NCBI GenBank assembly: GCA_029378245.1
Contig: JARKIF010000048.1
Coordinates: 248,001-312,000, forward strand
Length of the DNA stretch: 64,000 bases
Origin: Roridomyces roridus
Taxonomy: Eukaryota > Basidiomycota > Agaricomycetes > Agaricales > Mycenaceae
Direction of reading: 5' to 3'
The position numbers and the translations under genes were made by a program. The notes under the pieces are model-generated. The model saw only the letters and a list, made by a program, of their open reading frames with translations, was not told the origin of the DNA and ran no database searches. Positions 33,202-45,785 of this stretch are shown in pieces. Numbering within the stretch: the stretch's first letter is position 1; every line of letters begins with the position of its first letter.

Positions 33202-33804
33202 AGTTTGACTAAGGAGAGGCACGAGTATCGAGTGGCACGAATATTCGTGCCATTTCATTCGCGAATACGAGTATTCATATTCGCGAGTGATGGTGGCGGT
33301 GCTATTCGTGCGAATGCAAATATCAGTTTCTGGAAAAGTTGCTACTCGCGAATATTCGTCGGGCTACCGTAAGCTCACGGAACAACCCTAAATAGGAAAT
33401 TTGATGATCAGCTGATCACGGCATCATTCGGCATGCCGGCACTTGGCAATCACTTTGTAACGTATGACACTTCCCATGCAAGATTCAGTGCAAAATCAGT
33501 CAATTTGTATTCACCGTTGATAGACCTCTGATAGACTGAGTGATGACTGAAGAAACACCTGTTCTCAGTCACCTCAATAAGATATGAATCAAGGATTTGT
33601 GGATTCTTAACCACCAGAGAGCATTCAGGCTTGTTGAGTGGAAATAGTTGCCACTCTCAAATACCCGTGAATACTCGCGAATGGTGCTTACTAATCCACG
33701 AATATTCGCCATCAATACTCGCGGCGAATGCGAATATCATTTTTTGAACTTTGATGAATATTCGTATTCGCGAATGTATACTCGTGCCTCTCCTTAAGTT
33801 TGAC
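33202..33804. mobile_element. hAT-type MITE (587 bp) with 8-bp target duplication
   Basis: Inverted repeats TAAGGAGAGGCACGAGTAT (33210-33228) and its reverse complement (33778-33796) are exact. Both ends are flanked by AGTTTGAC (33202-33209 and 33797-33804). The inner 100-150 bases at each end are packed with CGCGAATATTCG variants, the kind of subterminal repeats that bind hAT transposase. There is no transposase frame. Unrelated in sequence to the element at 20956. Confidence 0.88.
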
Positions 33805-34800
33805 ATAGCTTACATAGAACGTGTGTGTAGTGCCATCGACATCCCCCTGTTTTATAGGACTCTGTATTAGCACGGACTTTGAATAACATAGGCGTACATA
33901 GAGTTGTAGTTCCGTAGGAGCGTAATGCAATGTAGACGAACATCAACCTGGATAGAGACTATTAGATTCACCATACCCCAGCTTGAAAAACAAATTGCAC
34001 ACGGCAGACCGTCAAAAGGGAGAGTAAAACAGATTATATTTGTACATAATACGGGAACTGGCGTCTACTAATCATCGCCTTCGCCACCGCCCTTTGGTGT
34101 CATCCACCCTCGAACTCCCGCAAGGTACCTCGGATGAGGCAAGCTGGCCTTGAAGGCAAGGGAGGCGTCCGCGTTGCTTGATCCACCAAGTCTTCATGCT
34201 TGCAGTGATTGACATCTTGTAGCTTGCAACGAATCTTGTTTGAGCTGGAAACAACATAGCAGAGTGGATAGGCAGCCAGTGCAGGGATGTGGGGTGCATG
34301 ATGATGAAATTGGGAGGGACACGGAGGGTAGCGGCAAGACGAGAACAGAGGTGATGTGTTTATCATGACAAGGAAGCAGACGCGAGGAGTGGTTGCGACA
34401 ACGGGGAGAGAATGACAGAGTTGATGTGAGCCCCGACAAAGCCTCGAGGACGGAGCTTGATTGGCGCGAGCGGGGAGTTTGTCGAGTAGGCGTGAGGGAC
34501 AAGTGACGATCGCAAGCGCTGGGTTTCCCGTGGAAGTGCCAGCCCTGTGGAGTCGGTTGATGGCAGCCGGAGGCCAGCGCCGGTGGCAGAGAAGAGCGGG
34601 AGGCGGATATTGGTGGTGACCGTGCGGCTTGACGACGGAGGACCTGCGAGCAAGGAGACTGAGGCGAGGACGTGACGAGATCAGTGTTGTCAGCACACAC
34701 CATGCAAGAGAGGCGGCGAGGTTCGACAATGGAACGGACGAAGAAGGGAACTGAGAGGGAGAGATGAGAGGGCGACAAGATGAAGGGAGGAAGAAAGCAA
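33805..34800. other. No confident gene; LINE target site region
   Basis: Two long overlapping minus-strand frames (34100-35023 and 34194-35174) cross from here into the LINE 5' end. They are Ser/Pro-rich, lack domains and are joined across a transposon boundary, so they are not accepted as a gene. Confidence 0.5.
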
Positions 34801-35271
34801 AGAGTGACTCGAGGGGCTTCTTGATCCGTAACCACCACCATAACCTGATGATGGCGCCGTATAAGAAATTCCCCCCGTCGCATATCAGCGACCGGGAGGC
34901 CATCCAACCTCTCGCCCACGATCCAAGGTGGGAACCCACGATCCCAGGTGGGCCTCCGATCAAAGGAGAAGAGCCTATAGGGCTGTATGTAAAAGCGGAA
35001 TCCAAACGCTGTGCCGCCATCACTGAGCACGAGTCGTGAATCTACACCTAAATACGACCTCCACATACTCCGCGACAACGTCGAGAGCGCCAATGGAAAC
35101 GGCCCACACGAAGCTATGAAAACATGCAGAAAAAACGGGGCTCGCTTAGCCGCCGCTGACGTGGCAGGCGGCACATAAATTTCTTAGCCGACGCCGCCCA
35201 CATCTACCGCTCAGCCTCGCGCAGCAACAGAAAGCAAGTGAGATACCCACAGGCCGCTAAGGGAGAGCTAA

Positions 35272-35988
35272 CCCACAAACAGCCTGGAGAAATCCGACGG
35301 CTCAAACAAAAGTCGCAAGACATCCCGCCTCGACGCCCCCGAGGAGAACCCCGAGGAGGAGAGACAGTCACCGGTCAAACGGTACGAACGGAAGGCTACC
35401 CTAGCCCAGCAACGCTTCCGCTCGACCTCACCCTCCCCCCTCCCACGAGGCGCTAACGCACGCACCCTACTCGACCTCTACCCCCGAGACGCACGCTTCC
35501 AATACGAAGGCGAGGACACCATCATCCCCACATCACCTCCAGACGACGAGCCCCCTCCTCCCCCTGCCACCAACAACCCAGACCCATCCCCAAAGGCCAC
35601 CCCCCTCGCAATGGACTTAGACCCCCGCGCCGTCTGGATGGCAGCCTCGCCTACCGCCACCGAAAAAAACCCACACCTCCGAGTGGATGCCGACCCCGAG
35701 GGACCCGACGACATAGCCCACTATGCGGCGTTCCAGGCAACCAACACGGAGTGGGACCTACCCGTCATTCCCCTCCACATCGCTCTTGCCAACATCAAGG
35801 AGACCACCCGGAAAACGGTGACAGCCAACCCCGACAAGTACCTTGTCGTCACCGTCTTCAGCGGCGGCGTGGTACTCTTCGACAAATACGCCAACCTCCG
35901 GAACGACGTCCAAACGTCGCTCGGCGAGATATCGCGGCAACTGGCGAGGCTCTCGCCGGGGTGGATCACGCCGCTAGCTTACATATAA
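35272..35988 (+). pseudogene. LINE ORF1 (gag-like)
   Basis: The frame is open from about 35257 to the stop at 35988, but its first ATG is at 35611, so the original start seems lost or lies in another frame. The first part is basic and Arg/Lys/Pro-rich (likely nucleic-acid binding); a Pro-rich linker follows. The C-terminal part, NTEWDLPVIPLHIALANIKE then NPDKYLVVTVFSGGVVLFDK, resembles the globular end of ORF1 in other fungal LINEs. No zinc knuckle is seen. ORF1 products coat the element RNA. Confidence 0.6.
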
Positions 35989-36391
35989 CCATCATATCTC
36001 CCTCCGTCTCTGAATAAATCCTATAGAATTTTTTCTAATTATTTCTGCCTAAGGAGGGAACCAAGTCTGGGATCGAAGAAGACGCCTTGATCAAAGCAAG
36101 GCGCAACCCGAGCCTGCCTAATTTACTGACTGTATGCAGATACAGGACAGGAAGCAGGGGAGGGAATTGCGTGGGGGCTGTGAGGGTCAATAGACCCGAA
36201 CGGCCCTCACGCCGCAACGGCGGGGTTATTTAACCGGGCTCCGCCGGCCAGCAGTCCTGGCACGCTAGTCGGAACACGCAGTGCTCCCAAGAAGCACTGC
36301 AAGTGACGGTTAGTGAACCCCAAAACGGTAGGACAAGAGGCTGGCATCCTTCGCGGGGAGACCAGCCTGCCCTAACCCATGAATAGCGACT

Positions 36392-39300
36392 ATGAACCTC
36401 GAAAACATACACACTAACTGGGCAAACTACACAGCATTGGCAATGGGTAACTCGGGCACTGGAGGGAGCGGGAGCTCCGCCACCGGCACCCGTCTCACCA
36501 ATGAAAGACCCCAGAGTGGAGGGGATCAAATGACCGGCGGAAGCCCCTTCTTAGTGGGACGGCCGCTGGTAACTCCGGGTGAATCCGACACCCAGGGGGG
36601 CACGAATCCAAGTGCTTGTGCATATCCAATGCACCGGTCACATCCAAATGACCGCGATCGTCAATCACAAGGCGATCCCAGCGCATCCAATGCTGGCCAG
36701 CGAATCCAAGCTGAAGACACCGATCGAGGTGTGCGTATATCACAAACGCAGGGGAGTATCGACGGAAGTCACCCCCAACACCCCCGAGCCAACGGGGAGG
36801 ACCAGAATCACGGCCCTAACCCACCTCCTCAGCCGCCACCACTGCAGCAAAACCCCATCCGACAACTCCCTGGAGCCACACAGGCCAAAAAAGGGAAGAG
36901 AAAGAAGAACCTGAAGGCGTCCGTTAAATTCTCTGCGCTGAATATCAAAGGGATCGGGCACGCAAGCGCGTGGCACCCGCAAAATAAATGGTATCATGTT
37001 TGGCAAACAATGTGAGAGGAAAAAGTAGGCATACTTGTCGTAGGGGAAGCACACCTCAACGATGCACGGTGCGAGAGCATCCGAAGCTTGTTTGGTCGCA
37101 AAACGGACATCGTGTACTCGAAAGACCCCGACACACCCAACGCCAAGGGAGTAGCCATCGCACTAAACAAAAACTTTGTCAACACCGACGACATTAGAAC
37201 AACAGAGATAATAAAAGGGCGAGCACTTCTGCTCGAATTCAAAAGCTACAGGGACAAACCATTTGCAATCCTAGGGGTGTATGCGCCGAACGCCCCGGGA
37301 GAGAATGCGGCCTTCTGGCGAGAACTCCAAGCCTTCTTTGAAAATAATCCGAATGTTCCCCGCCCGGATGCACTAGGAGGGGACCTGAACTTTGTCGAGG
37401 ACGCGCTTGACAGACTGCCGAGCAGAGAGGACCCGGATAACCCTGTCTCGGCCTTTGACGACCTTAAAGTATATCTTCAGCTGATCGATGGCTGGAGAGC
37501 AACATACCCGACGACAAGAGCATACACATATTGTCAAACAGCCACGGGCTCACAATCCAGAATAGATAGGATTTATGTCAAGAGACACGTCTTCGACAAC
37601 ACATACGAATGGGAAATCAAGACCGTCGGGATACCAACAGACCACCGGATGGTCTCGGTCCGGATATCAAGCGCAAAGGCACCTGAGATCGGCAAAGGAA
37701 GATGGGAATGGCCAGCACATATCATGAAGGACAAAACACTAAGCACATACCTTAAAGAACGAGGAATGTCGCTCCTCTCTAACCTCGACATGATCAAAAA
37801 CTGGCCGGAACGAGACCTGAAATGCAATGCACAAACCCTGTTTGTGGGGTACAAGAGGGACGCCGAAGACAAAGCCCGAGAGCGTTCGAAGATAGTTGTA
37901 TCCAGGATCCAGAGGGAGATACGAGAAGTCGAGCTTAAATTGGAGGCCATCCTCAATGATCCTGGGCTCAATGAGGAAGAGCAAAAACTATCAGCTGCAA
38001 TCCTGACGGAGAAACTGACCAAACTGGAAAGGAGGAGACACAACAATCGCCGGGCACAAACCCAGGCACGGGGCAAACTTGAGAGAGAGGTAATAGGCCG
38101 CGTCTGGACAGCAATGAACAAACAATCCAAGCCTAGAGAAATGATCCACCGGCTGCAGGACGGCAACCTGCCCAACGGAGACATCAAGTATGAGTATAAC
38201 TCACGACGAATGGCCGGTATCGCGCGGAAGCACCACAATTCCATCCAAAAGGACCGAAGAGAAACGGCCCCGGACCTCCGGGATCACACAATAGATGTGG
38301 TACTGCAAAGAACGGTCAGGAAAGTCACTGAGACGCAAGCAGAAAAGTTAAAGCGCCTACTCACCCGAGACGAGGTGGAAGAAGCACTGAGGCTATCGGC
38401 AAATTTCAAAGCTCCCGGCCTTGATGGCATAAATTACGAGGTCTGAAAAACTCTGCACGCCCGATTCCAAACCGATAGCGCAAATAACAAACCGGCCTTT
38501 GACATCATACATGTTTTCCAAACGGTATTCAATGACATAGAAACACACGGTGTAGTAGAAAACACCAGATTCTCCGAGAGCTGGATGTGCCCGATATACA
38601 AAAAAAATGATAAATCAGACATCGCAAATTACAGGCCAATCTCGCTGTTGAACACCGATTACAAGATCTTCACAAAAGCGCTCACCATAAAGCTGGCAGA
38701 GGTGGCCCCAGGACTCATACACCCTAACCAGGCAGGCTTCGTCCCCGGACGACACATCTACGACCAAATCTGGTTAACCAAAAGGATTATTGAACTCGCG
38801 GAAGCAACAGACCGTGACGGGGTAATAGTAGCTCTGGATCAGGAAAAAGCCTATGATAAAATTGAGCATGACTATCTATGGAAAGCACTAAAGAGCTACA
38901 ACATACCCGACGAGTTTATCAACGTAGTCAAGACACTATACAGTGACGCGCACACAACGGTTATTGTGAATGGCATGATGTGCGACCGCCCCTTCAAGGT
39001 AACGAGGGGTGTACGGCAAGGAGACCCGCTCTCCTGCCTACTGTTTGACCTAGCAATCGAGCCCTTAGCGGAAGCCCTACGACAATCCAATCTGAACGGA
39101 TACTCACTACCCGAACAACAGGAGCGGCTCATCTGCACACTCTTTGCAGATGACACCATTGTATACCTCTCCGGCAATGACGACTTCGGCGCACTAGTCG
39201 AAATCCTTGAAGAATGGTGCATAGCTTCGGGCGCGAAATTTAATATTGGCAAGACAGAGATGATCCCGATAGGCAGCCCTGGAAAGAGAGACCGAATTAG

Positions 39301-41743
39301 AGCGACAAGATTCGTCAACGGCGCGAACGGAACGGTCATACCAAATCACATCAAAATCGCAGCAGAAGGCGAACCCATCCGGAGCCTGGGCGCATGGATC
39401 GGGAACGGGGTTGTCCAAGTTGACACCTGGTCCAGAACATTAGAAAAGATAGATAAGTCCCTGGAGCACTGGGAACTCGGTCATCCGACAATGGAAGGAA
39501 GGCGTCTCATCATACTCATGGTGGTCGGAGGAATGACGCAGTACCTAGCCAAAGTGCAAGGCATGCCGGCGGAAGTCGAGCGCAAACTTGAAAAACGAAT
39601 CCGCAACTTCCTGTGGGCAGAAAAAACGAGTGTAACGATAAATAAGGAGACTATATACGCACCCTGCGACGAAGGCGGCAAAGATCTCCGGCGTATGCGG
39701 GCGGGGGAAGAGGCTCGGTTTGGTCTGGATATCATTGCCCGAAATGAAGCAATCACCATAACTTGGCTTAAATCATACCTCAGCTTCGGCGAGGACCGCC
39801 CACTATGGGCATTCGTAGCTGACGAAATCCTGGCACACAATGCTCGAGGCGGAGACTTCTGTGTAGAGGAAGGCCTGCGTCGAAACATGTACCTTCAACA
39901 ATGGCGCACAAACATACGGGACAAGGAACTCCCCACGGACCTGAAGAAGATGGTCAAAGCAGCCGACAAATATAATGTGCAAATGGACGGACTTGCGATC
40001 TCGAGAAAGATCCAGCGAGACGCGGTCATCTGGTACCACATCAAATCCAACGCGACGAGAGACCTGTTCAATCGTGGAGAGCAAACCAAATGCCTGAAGA
40101 ATAACCACAAAATCTGGACAGTAGGCGACACGGAAACCCTGGCGAGAAAACAGGGAACGGCACGACACACAAACCGCAGAGACTGTCGATGCCACGCCTG
40201 CAGAGAAGTCAGACAATCATGCCCGAACTGCCAATCACCATGGAAGTGCTATAGGCTAGCGCGCACCCTGCTCGACTCGCCACAAGATAAATGGAATCCC
40301 ATGATGCCCCAACCAGAGGACTATGAGAAAGAGGACCAAGACCAGACCGAGGTAGAGGGTGAAATCAAATTCGATACAAGGATAACAATTGAAGGCACGC
40401 TAGCCGACACGTTCAGAATCTTCGGTGAAGGGCTCGAAGAAGCACAAACTGCACCTGACACAAAACAGGAACCTGAACCAGACGAGGAAGAGATCATAGT
40501 CTACACAGACGGCTCTGCATCCAGCAATGGGACAGCTGACGCCAGCGCGGGAGCTGGAATCTTCTTCGGCGAGGGTGACATCCGCAACCAAGCAATCCGC
40601 ATCCCCGAAGAACTGGGCCCATCGAATCAAGTCGCGGAACTGGTCGCGATAAAAGAAGCGGTGACGCAGTGCCCGAACGATATACCACTAAAATGTATTA
40701 GCGACTCTAAATATGTCATAGACGGCCTGACACGGAACCTACGCAGGTGGGAAGATGAAGGTTTTCTTCGTACCTCCAACGGCCACCTCATGCAAGCGAC
40801 GGCAGCAAAAATCCGAGCCAGGAAAGCACCTACAACCTTCAAATGGGTCAAAGGACACAGCGGAATCCCGGGAAACGAGGGAGCTGATAAAATGGCAACT
40901 AAGGGACGTACCAAGACCCAACCCGACCTGATTGACCTGCATATCAACGCCGGTTTCCTCCTCCCAGGGGCCAAGCTAAAATGTATGACGCAGTCATTAG
41001 CATACAGAATAATCCAAAAGAAGAAGATGGAAGAGCCCCGATATCAAGAGCTTCTGGACAGAAGAGCCACCGCCAGAAACATGGCAGAAACACAGGCCAC
41101 GGCAAAAGACCAAAACGGAATCACCCCATCTCCGGCGCAAGTCTGGAAATCACTGAAACACAAAGACCTACCGAAGAACATCCGGTTCTTTTTGTGGATG
41201 CTCATCCACGACGGCTACAAGGTCGGAGAATACTGGCAGCACATGTCCGGATACGAAGATCGAGGAGTGTGTGGAACCTGCGGAGGCATCAAGTGCAACG
41301 CACCTGGACAGAAGGAAATATGGGACCTATTCAGCGAGGTCTGGGAGATGAAGAGCGGAGCCAAGACGCGCCCGAGCTTGGGCGAAATCATGGCATGCGG
41401 TGTAATCAAACGCGGCCCTCCCGGGAAGAAACCACAAACGGGAATGACGCGCCTACACCGAATCCTGATAACCGAGTCTGCGTACTTGATATTGCGCCTG
41501 CGCAATGAGCGAGTTATCCAGGAATCCGGCCCAGCGGATGGTATAGAGATTAAGAACAGATGGCTCAAGGCCATCAATGACAGATTACGGCTAGACTGTC
41601 TACTTGCCAATCCCGGCAAATTCGGCCCCAAGGCAACTCCTGAAAAGCTAGTAATCGAGACATGGCGCAAAATCATCAGAAACGAAGACCAGCTCCCGAA
41701 AAAATGGACACGGGAGGCCGGGGTTGTAGTGGGTATCGGCTAA
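36392..41743 (+). pseudogene. LINE ORF2: AP-endonuclease, reverse transcriptase, zinc-binding linker, RNase H
   Basis: One frame of 1784 codons from ATG 36392, broken only by TGA at 37013-37015 and TGA at 38444-38446. Order: a Gly/Pro/Gln-rich N-terminus; endonuclease (VGEAHL, LGVYAPN, GGDLNFV, SRIDRIYV, PTDHRMV); reverse transcriptase (NYRPISLLN, ALDQEKAYDKI, GVRQGDPLSCLLF, catalytic FADDT); a Cys/His segment CRCHACREVRQSCPNC; RNase H (VYTDGSAS, a SDSKYVIDG block, WVKGHSGIPGNEGADKMA). Both stops can be read as single C-to-T changes (CGA to TGA; TGG to TGA through the other strand). The catalytic residues themselves are intact. The RNase H and the ORF order suggest the Tad1-like group of fungal LINEs; the clade is an inference. 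Confidence 0.9.
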
Positions 41744-42002
41744 CGGACGATGATAGGTGGCCTGCCATCTTGAGTCTGTGAGCTGGAGTCCCACACGACG
41801 CGCCTATCGAACGGCGTAAGTGCGGAACGCATTTCCTCGGTGTGGGTGATCTGTCGATGGGCGGGGTTTCTAGTTTCCCCTCGCCACTTTAACAGCGCGG
41901 CATCATGACGACATGGTCGGTCAAGTGAACTGTCTGCAGTGATAGGCGTGCCGCTGCACACCTGGAGCAGACTCTAACACAGAAGGTTCTCCTCGGAAAC
42001 CT

Positions 42003-42008
42003 CAATAA
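42003..42008 (+). terminator. Polyadenylation signal of the LINE
   Basis: AATAAA, 22 bases before the poly(A) run that ends the element. Confidence 0.75.
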
Positions 42009-42064
42009 ATGCCACAATCTTGCGCTCCACAAAAAAAAAAAAAAAAAAAAAAGAGTGACTCGAG

Positions 42065-42989
42065 TGGTCGACGGCCGTTGTCGTCTTGCCAAATATGGTC
42101 ATCAACATCGTCATGTGCACACCGGCCATGGAAACGCCGGTGGCACATGATCTCGGCAACGGACTTCGAGTTTTGCACCTTCCTCCAGTCACCACCCAAC
42201 TCTCAGCGTCCGGCGCCTGAGCGGTCACCGTTCGCGCGATGCCGACCACATGCCTGCCGCCACCCGCTGGGCTCTGAACTGCACGGCACCGCTGTACCCT
42301 CAACGGTTATTCATATAGACCCAATATACACGGGACTTGCACGGGACCTCAAGGCAGGCTGAGGGCCGGCATCGACGCGATTTCAGTGTTAGCACGGCAG
42401 TCTGCCGGTCCGACTGTATTGCTAGATTGAAACTTTTTCTGAGCTATGATACTTGGGCACAAGAACAAAAAGAGCACTATCGGTTACATTTCTCTGAGCC
42501 AGCAGCCAAGTATCTGATATCACTCCTGGTAGCTTATGCTTCAAGTAACATTGCACGGCATAAACGGGGCGCCAACCGACATTGATCTACATCTTCCGTT
42601 GCATCAACTACTACGCCGACAGATGCTACACAGCCGAGGCACGGAACTATGTTGTACGATGACGTGCATCATATCCTTGGCGGGCCCCAACTTCTTTGGC
42701 GATTTTTCCTGATGTTCCCCAGAAACCCGAATCATTCCCAACCGACAAACAGATTCTTCATTCGTGGGTTCGAGAGTCTTCCGTACTTGGTTAACGACGT
42801 ACTGTTGACTAAACCCCCACTCATTCGTCTTCCGTGGTAAACGACACACCTCATCGGATTACGAACCGTAACCATTTACACCGTCACAAGAGTCATATTG
42901 AACAGACGGATATTGCCATTTGAATTTGACCATAACGCAGACTGGGAGCTCTCGAGATCTCCAAGCCCAGCTTCATACAAAGACAACCT
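42065..42989. other. No supported gene
   Basis: Host flank after the LINE; only short frames without domains. Confidence 0.5.
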
Positions 42990-43300
42990 GGCAAATTCAC
43001 AATCGTGCGTGATGGTTCAATTCCATCGCCCGCCGTCCGTGTGACCCCGTCGAATTTTATTCCCAATGACTGTAATAATGGCTCCTTGAAGACTCTCATT
43101 CAGAAGAAGCACGCAAAGGGTCCATACTAGGATTTACTTTGACCCAAATTTTCCTTACGAGCAGCCGTTGCTTTGATACCGCAAAGACGCTGTAATGTGT
43201 TGGGGCTATGAGTCGTAAATGGGCTCACCTCAATTTCCTGCGGCTTTGGAACAAACGAGTGAATCGGGGTTCGACTCCCCGGCAGGACGTGTACGTTGGC
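42990..43300 (+). repeat. tRNA-related SINE-like repeat, copy 2
   Basis: Shares ordered blocks with 31980-32300. Contains GGTTCAATTCC (about 43014) and, at the 3' end, a perfect T-arm-like stem CGGGGTTCGACTCCCCG followed by GCAGGA. TCCTGC occurs about 45 bases upstream, as if the D and anticodon arms of a tRNA had been deleted. Confidence 0.45.
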
Positions 43301-43422
43301 AACACTTTTTTGTCGTGCGTTCCTCGGCATTGCAAGATGGCCATTTGCGTTTGTCCAGCGGTCCGCCATAGGATTTTAGCTGCAGTGAAAATGAACCTCT
43401 TTTATCCGTCCTCACCGGCAGA

Positions 43423-44784
43423 CTACACCGCCTGTACCCCGGGTTCGGATGTCGAAAACACTCTCATCTCCATCTTCTCCGGACCCTCCATCCTCCTCGG
43501 CAGATCCGCATCCCAAACATCGTCCGCGTCATCCTCCATCCTCGAGATATCAATGTCCACCTTGACGCCTTCCTCCATCCGTGTCTGCGCCTCATTGCTC
43601 CCTGACGCAGGAACAGTCTCGATCCCACCAAAAGTCGTCACCCTCATCTTCTTCCTCCCAAAACTCAGTGCGGTGCTCATCACACCCGACGTCGCGCTGG
43701 GCGATCGTACAGAGGATGCCTCGCCCGTCAGAAGGCGGAGGAAGAATGCGATGACGACGGAGAGGTTGGCGATGAATACGCCTACCGCGACCTGTGTATA
43801 GTTTCAGTACCTCCGGAGAGTGAAATTGAATTCAAGACGCACCTGAAGCGTAGCAGCAAACGCCTCGGGCAGCCCACCAAATACGAAGACGGCATAGTCG
43901 TGGTATAAGGACGATGCGGTCATGATCGACGTCGCAGCAAAGACGGCGATGAGCCTCCACTTTAATGAGCGTTCGAGACTGACGCCCCACAGAAGGTGGA
44001 GGGGCGCCGCTATGAGTATCGTGTCGCCAATGACGTCCACTGGGCACAAAGTCACCCGTCGTTAGCTTGGAAGAGCAGGACGGAAGGGGTGTACGCACTG
44101 ACGATCATGGTAATAGCCACCTCCCTCCCCAAATCACATTGGGCCAACGCTGTTTGCTTCCACCCCGGCTCGGGTACACACACCCAAAAGAGCTGCATGA
44201 GCAGGACTCCAAGGAACACGAAGAATAGCACAGCGCTGGCGACGAGGATTCGGCGAAGGAGGCCAAAGGAGAGTCGCAGGATGGTGTATAAGATCGAGAC
44301 GCGCACCGTCCTGTGAGATATTCGAATCGGGGCTCAAGGGAAAGTGAAGACGATGCTCACCAAGCGATAGAGTGGAAGGCGATCGTCAAACTAACCAATC
44401 GTCAGCTGGAGGGTTGCATGCATGAGGGGACTCACAGGAAATAAACCACGACCCGGGACTCCTGGCTCATCGTATTGGTATCTACACTCTGTAAGTCGTC
44501 AAACCTCACTTGAAAAATCCACAACACGTACCAGTATCCCGTATATGCAACATGAAACACGCCACAAACACCCCCGTCCAGAGACTGGCAATGAAGACGG
44601 ACAAGTCATCCCACCACAGACGACTGTGCGCGTAGCGAACCCAGAGACGGAAGAAGGTGACGAGGCAGGCGAAGGGGCAGAGGATATATGTTAGGACTGC
44701 GGGGCCGTCAGTCGGAGGTAGTTTGGAGAGAGAGTACTTACTTCGTAGTTTGTCGATAGGCAGATTAACAGCGAGGAACCCCAT
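43423..44784 (-). CDS. Seven-helix fungal-rhodopsin-domain-like integral membrane protein
   Basis: The protein starts MGFLAVNLPIDKLR (ATG at 44784). An intron (GTAAGT...CCGCAG) follows, then TYILCPFACLVTFFRLWVRY and RLWWDDLSVFIASLWTGVFV. The WWDD motif after the second helix is characteristic of this family. Further exons give VVVYFLLTIAFHSIAWTVRV, ILYTILRLS, ILVASAVLFFVFLGVLLMQL, VIGDTILIAAPLHLLWGVSL, FAATSIMTASSLYHDY and VGVFIANLSVVIAFFLRLLT. The acidic cytoplasmic tail ends in MEGPEKMEMRVFSTSEPGVQ. Most introns splice in phase. The junction near 44480-44530 does not: the next exon (SVDTNTMSQESRVV) is in phase only if an intron of 23 bases is assumed, or if a frame slip exists. Function of the family is unknown; it is not a retinal pump. 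Confidence 0.8.
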
Positions 44785-45785
44785 GGCATAGAGGGCGACA
44801 GCGCCCCGACGAAACGGGGACTGAGGCGAGAGCGAGGGCAACGAGAGAGGGAAGACAGAAAGTGCTCACACCTCGCTCGGCATCCGTTATAAGTGTAACC
44901 CGAGGCACATTGGCACCGACTTCTTCAATTCAATCCGGATCTGTCTCTTCTTCTTCTCTTTGATAGACCCGGGCAATGGCAGCGACAATGGGAGTGCACT
45001 ATTTCAGTCAGTCGTCCGAGTGAGCATCAGCATCAAAAGGGTTAATACTGGGCCGCGCTTCTCAAGTTCTTCCATGCTGACGCCTTGATATCCACACGAT
45101 GGTCAGTGGACGACTCCCAGCATCCCGTGGTAGTTCCATGGCGATGAGGCTGTGAGCTAAGTATATCGGCGGACATTGGAGAATTACCACGTACCGGGGA
45201 TGCTGCGTGGACAGCGGTCAAGCGAAACGGCATCCGGGACCACTCGTTTCGTGGAGGCACACACGGCGTCTTCGTCTTTGATTCAAGCCAGGGAATGCTA
45301 CCCAATCCTCGGAAGTCCTCGGAGAGCAACCGCAGCGGGAAGCCATCTCAAAGAAGCACAGAGAAAGCGACATACGGGGAGGGGACATGGCGAGGTTCTC
45401 ACGTCACCGGAGTTTGGAAGGGCGCCGAGTCGGACTCCGAGAGATGCTAAGATGCTTACAATGCTTGTCGTGTACGGAGTTCGTGGGACTCGCCTCGAGC
45501 TCTGGATCTCGTCGCTCGCAGCTCGAGAGCTCGAGCGAGTGGGCATGGGGTGAATGCACGTGGAATGGTGCAAATTAAGCACGGCACACCCACTGGAGAG
45601 GTAGGCTGTCAGAGCCGCTCACACAGGGAGGAACGGCTGGCATCGGTTGCGTGTATTCCAGCAATGTCACTTGAGTAAATAATGTCGCGTAAGTTTGAGT
45701 GAGACCGGGCGGGAACCTACGAGAACGGGGGGATTTGGAAGATTTCAAACCAAATGAACGCGCAGACAACAACTTACCCATCCGC
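44785..45785. other. Intergenic between two minus-strand genes
   Basis: Holds the promoter of the membrane protein and the 3' flank of the FAD oxidase. No gene or repeat was recognised. Confidence 0.5.

Larger units (their letters stand above)
34814..42052 (+). mobile_element. Full-length non-LTR retrotransposon (LINE) with APE, RT and RNase H
   Basis: A 13-bp target duplication AGAGTGACTCGAG lies at 34801-34813 and again at 42052-42064, directly after a run of 22 A (42031-42052). Between them are a 5' leader, ORF1 (to 35988), ORF2 (36392-41743), a 3' untranslated region with AATAAA at 42003-42008, and the poly(A). The intact duplication and complete order show that the copy was inserted whole. 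ORF2 has two in-frame TGA codons, so this copy is now dead. Confidence 0.92.

Noticed and set aside
34100..35174. Two long minus-strand frames (307 and 326 codons)
   Set aside because: They overlap each other in different registers, are Ser/Pro-rich without motifs, and run across the 5' boundary of the LINE, so they cannot be one ancient gene.
43240..43290. Possible tRNA gene with a perfect T arm
   Set aside because: Only about 50 bases separate the putative acceptor strands; there is no D arm or anticodon arm, so it is at most a tRNA-derived remnant.
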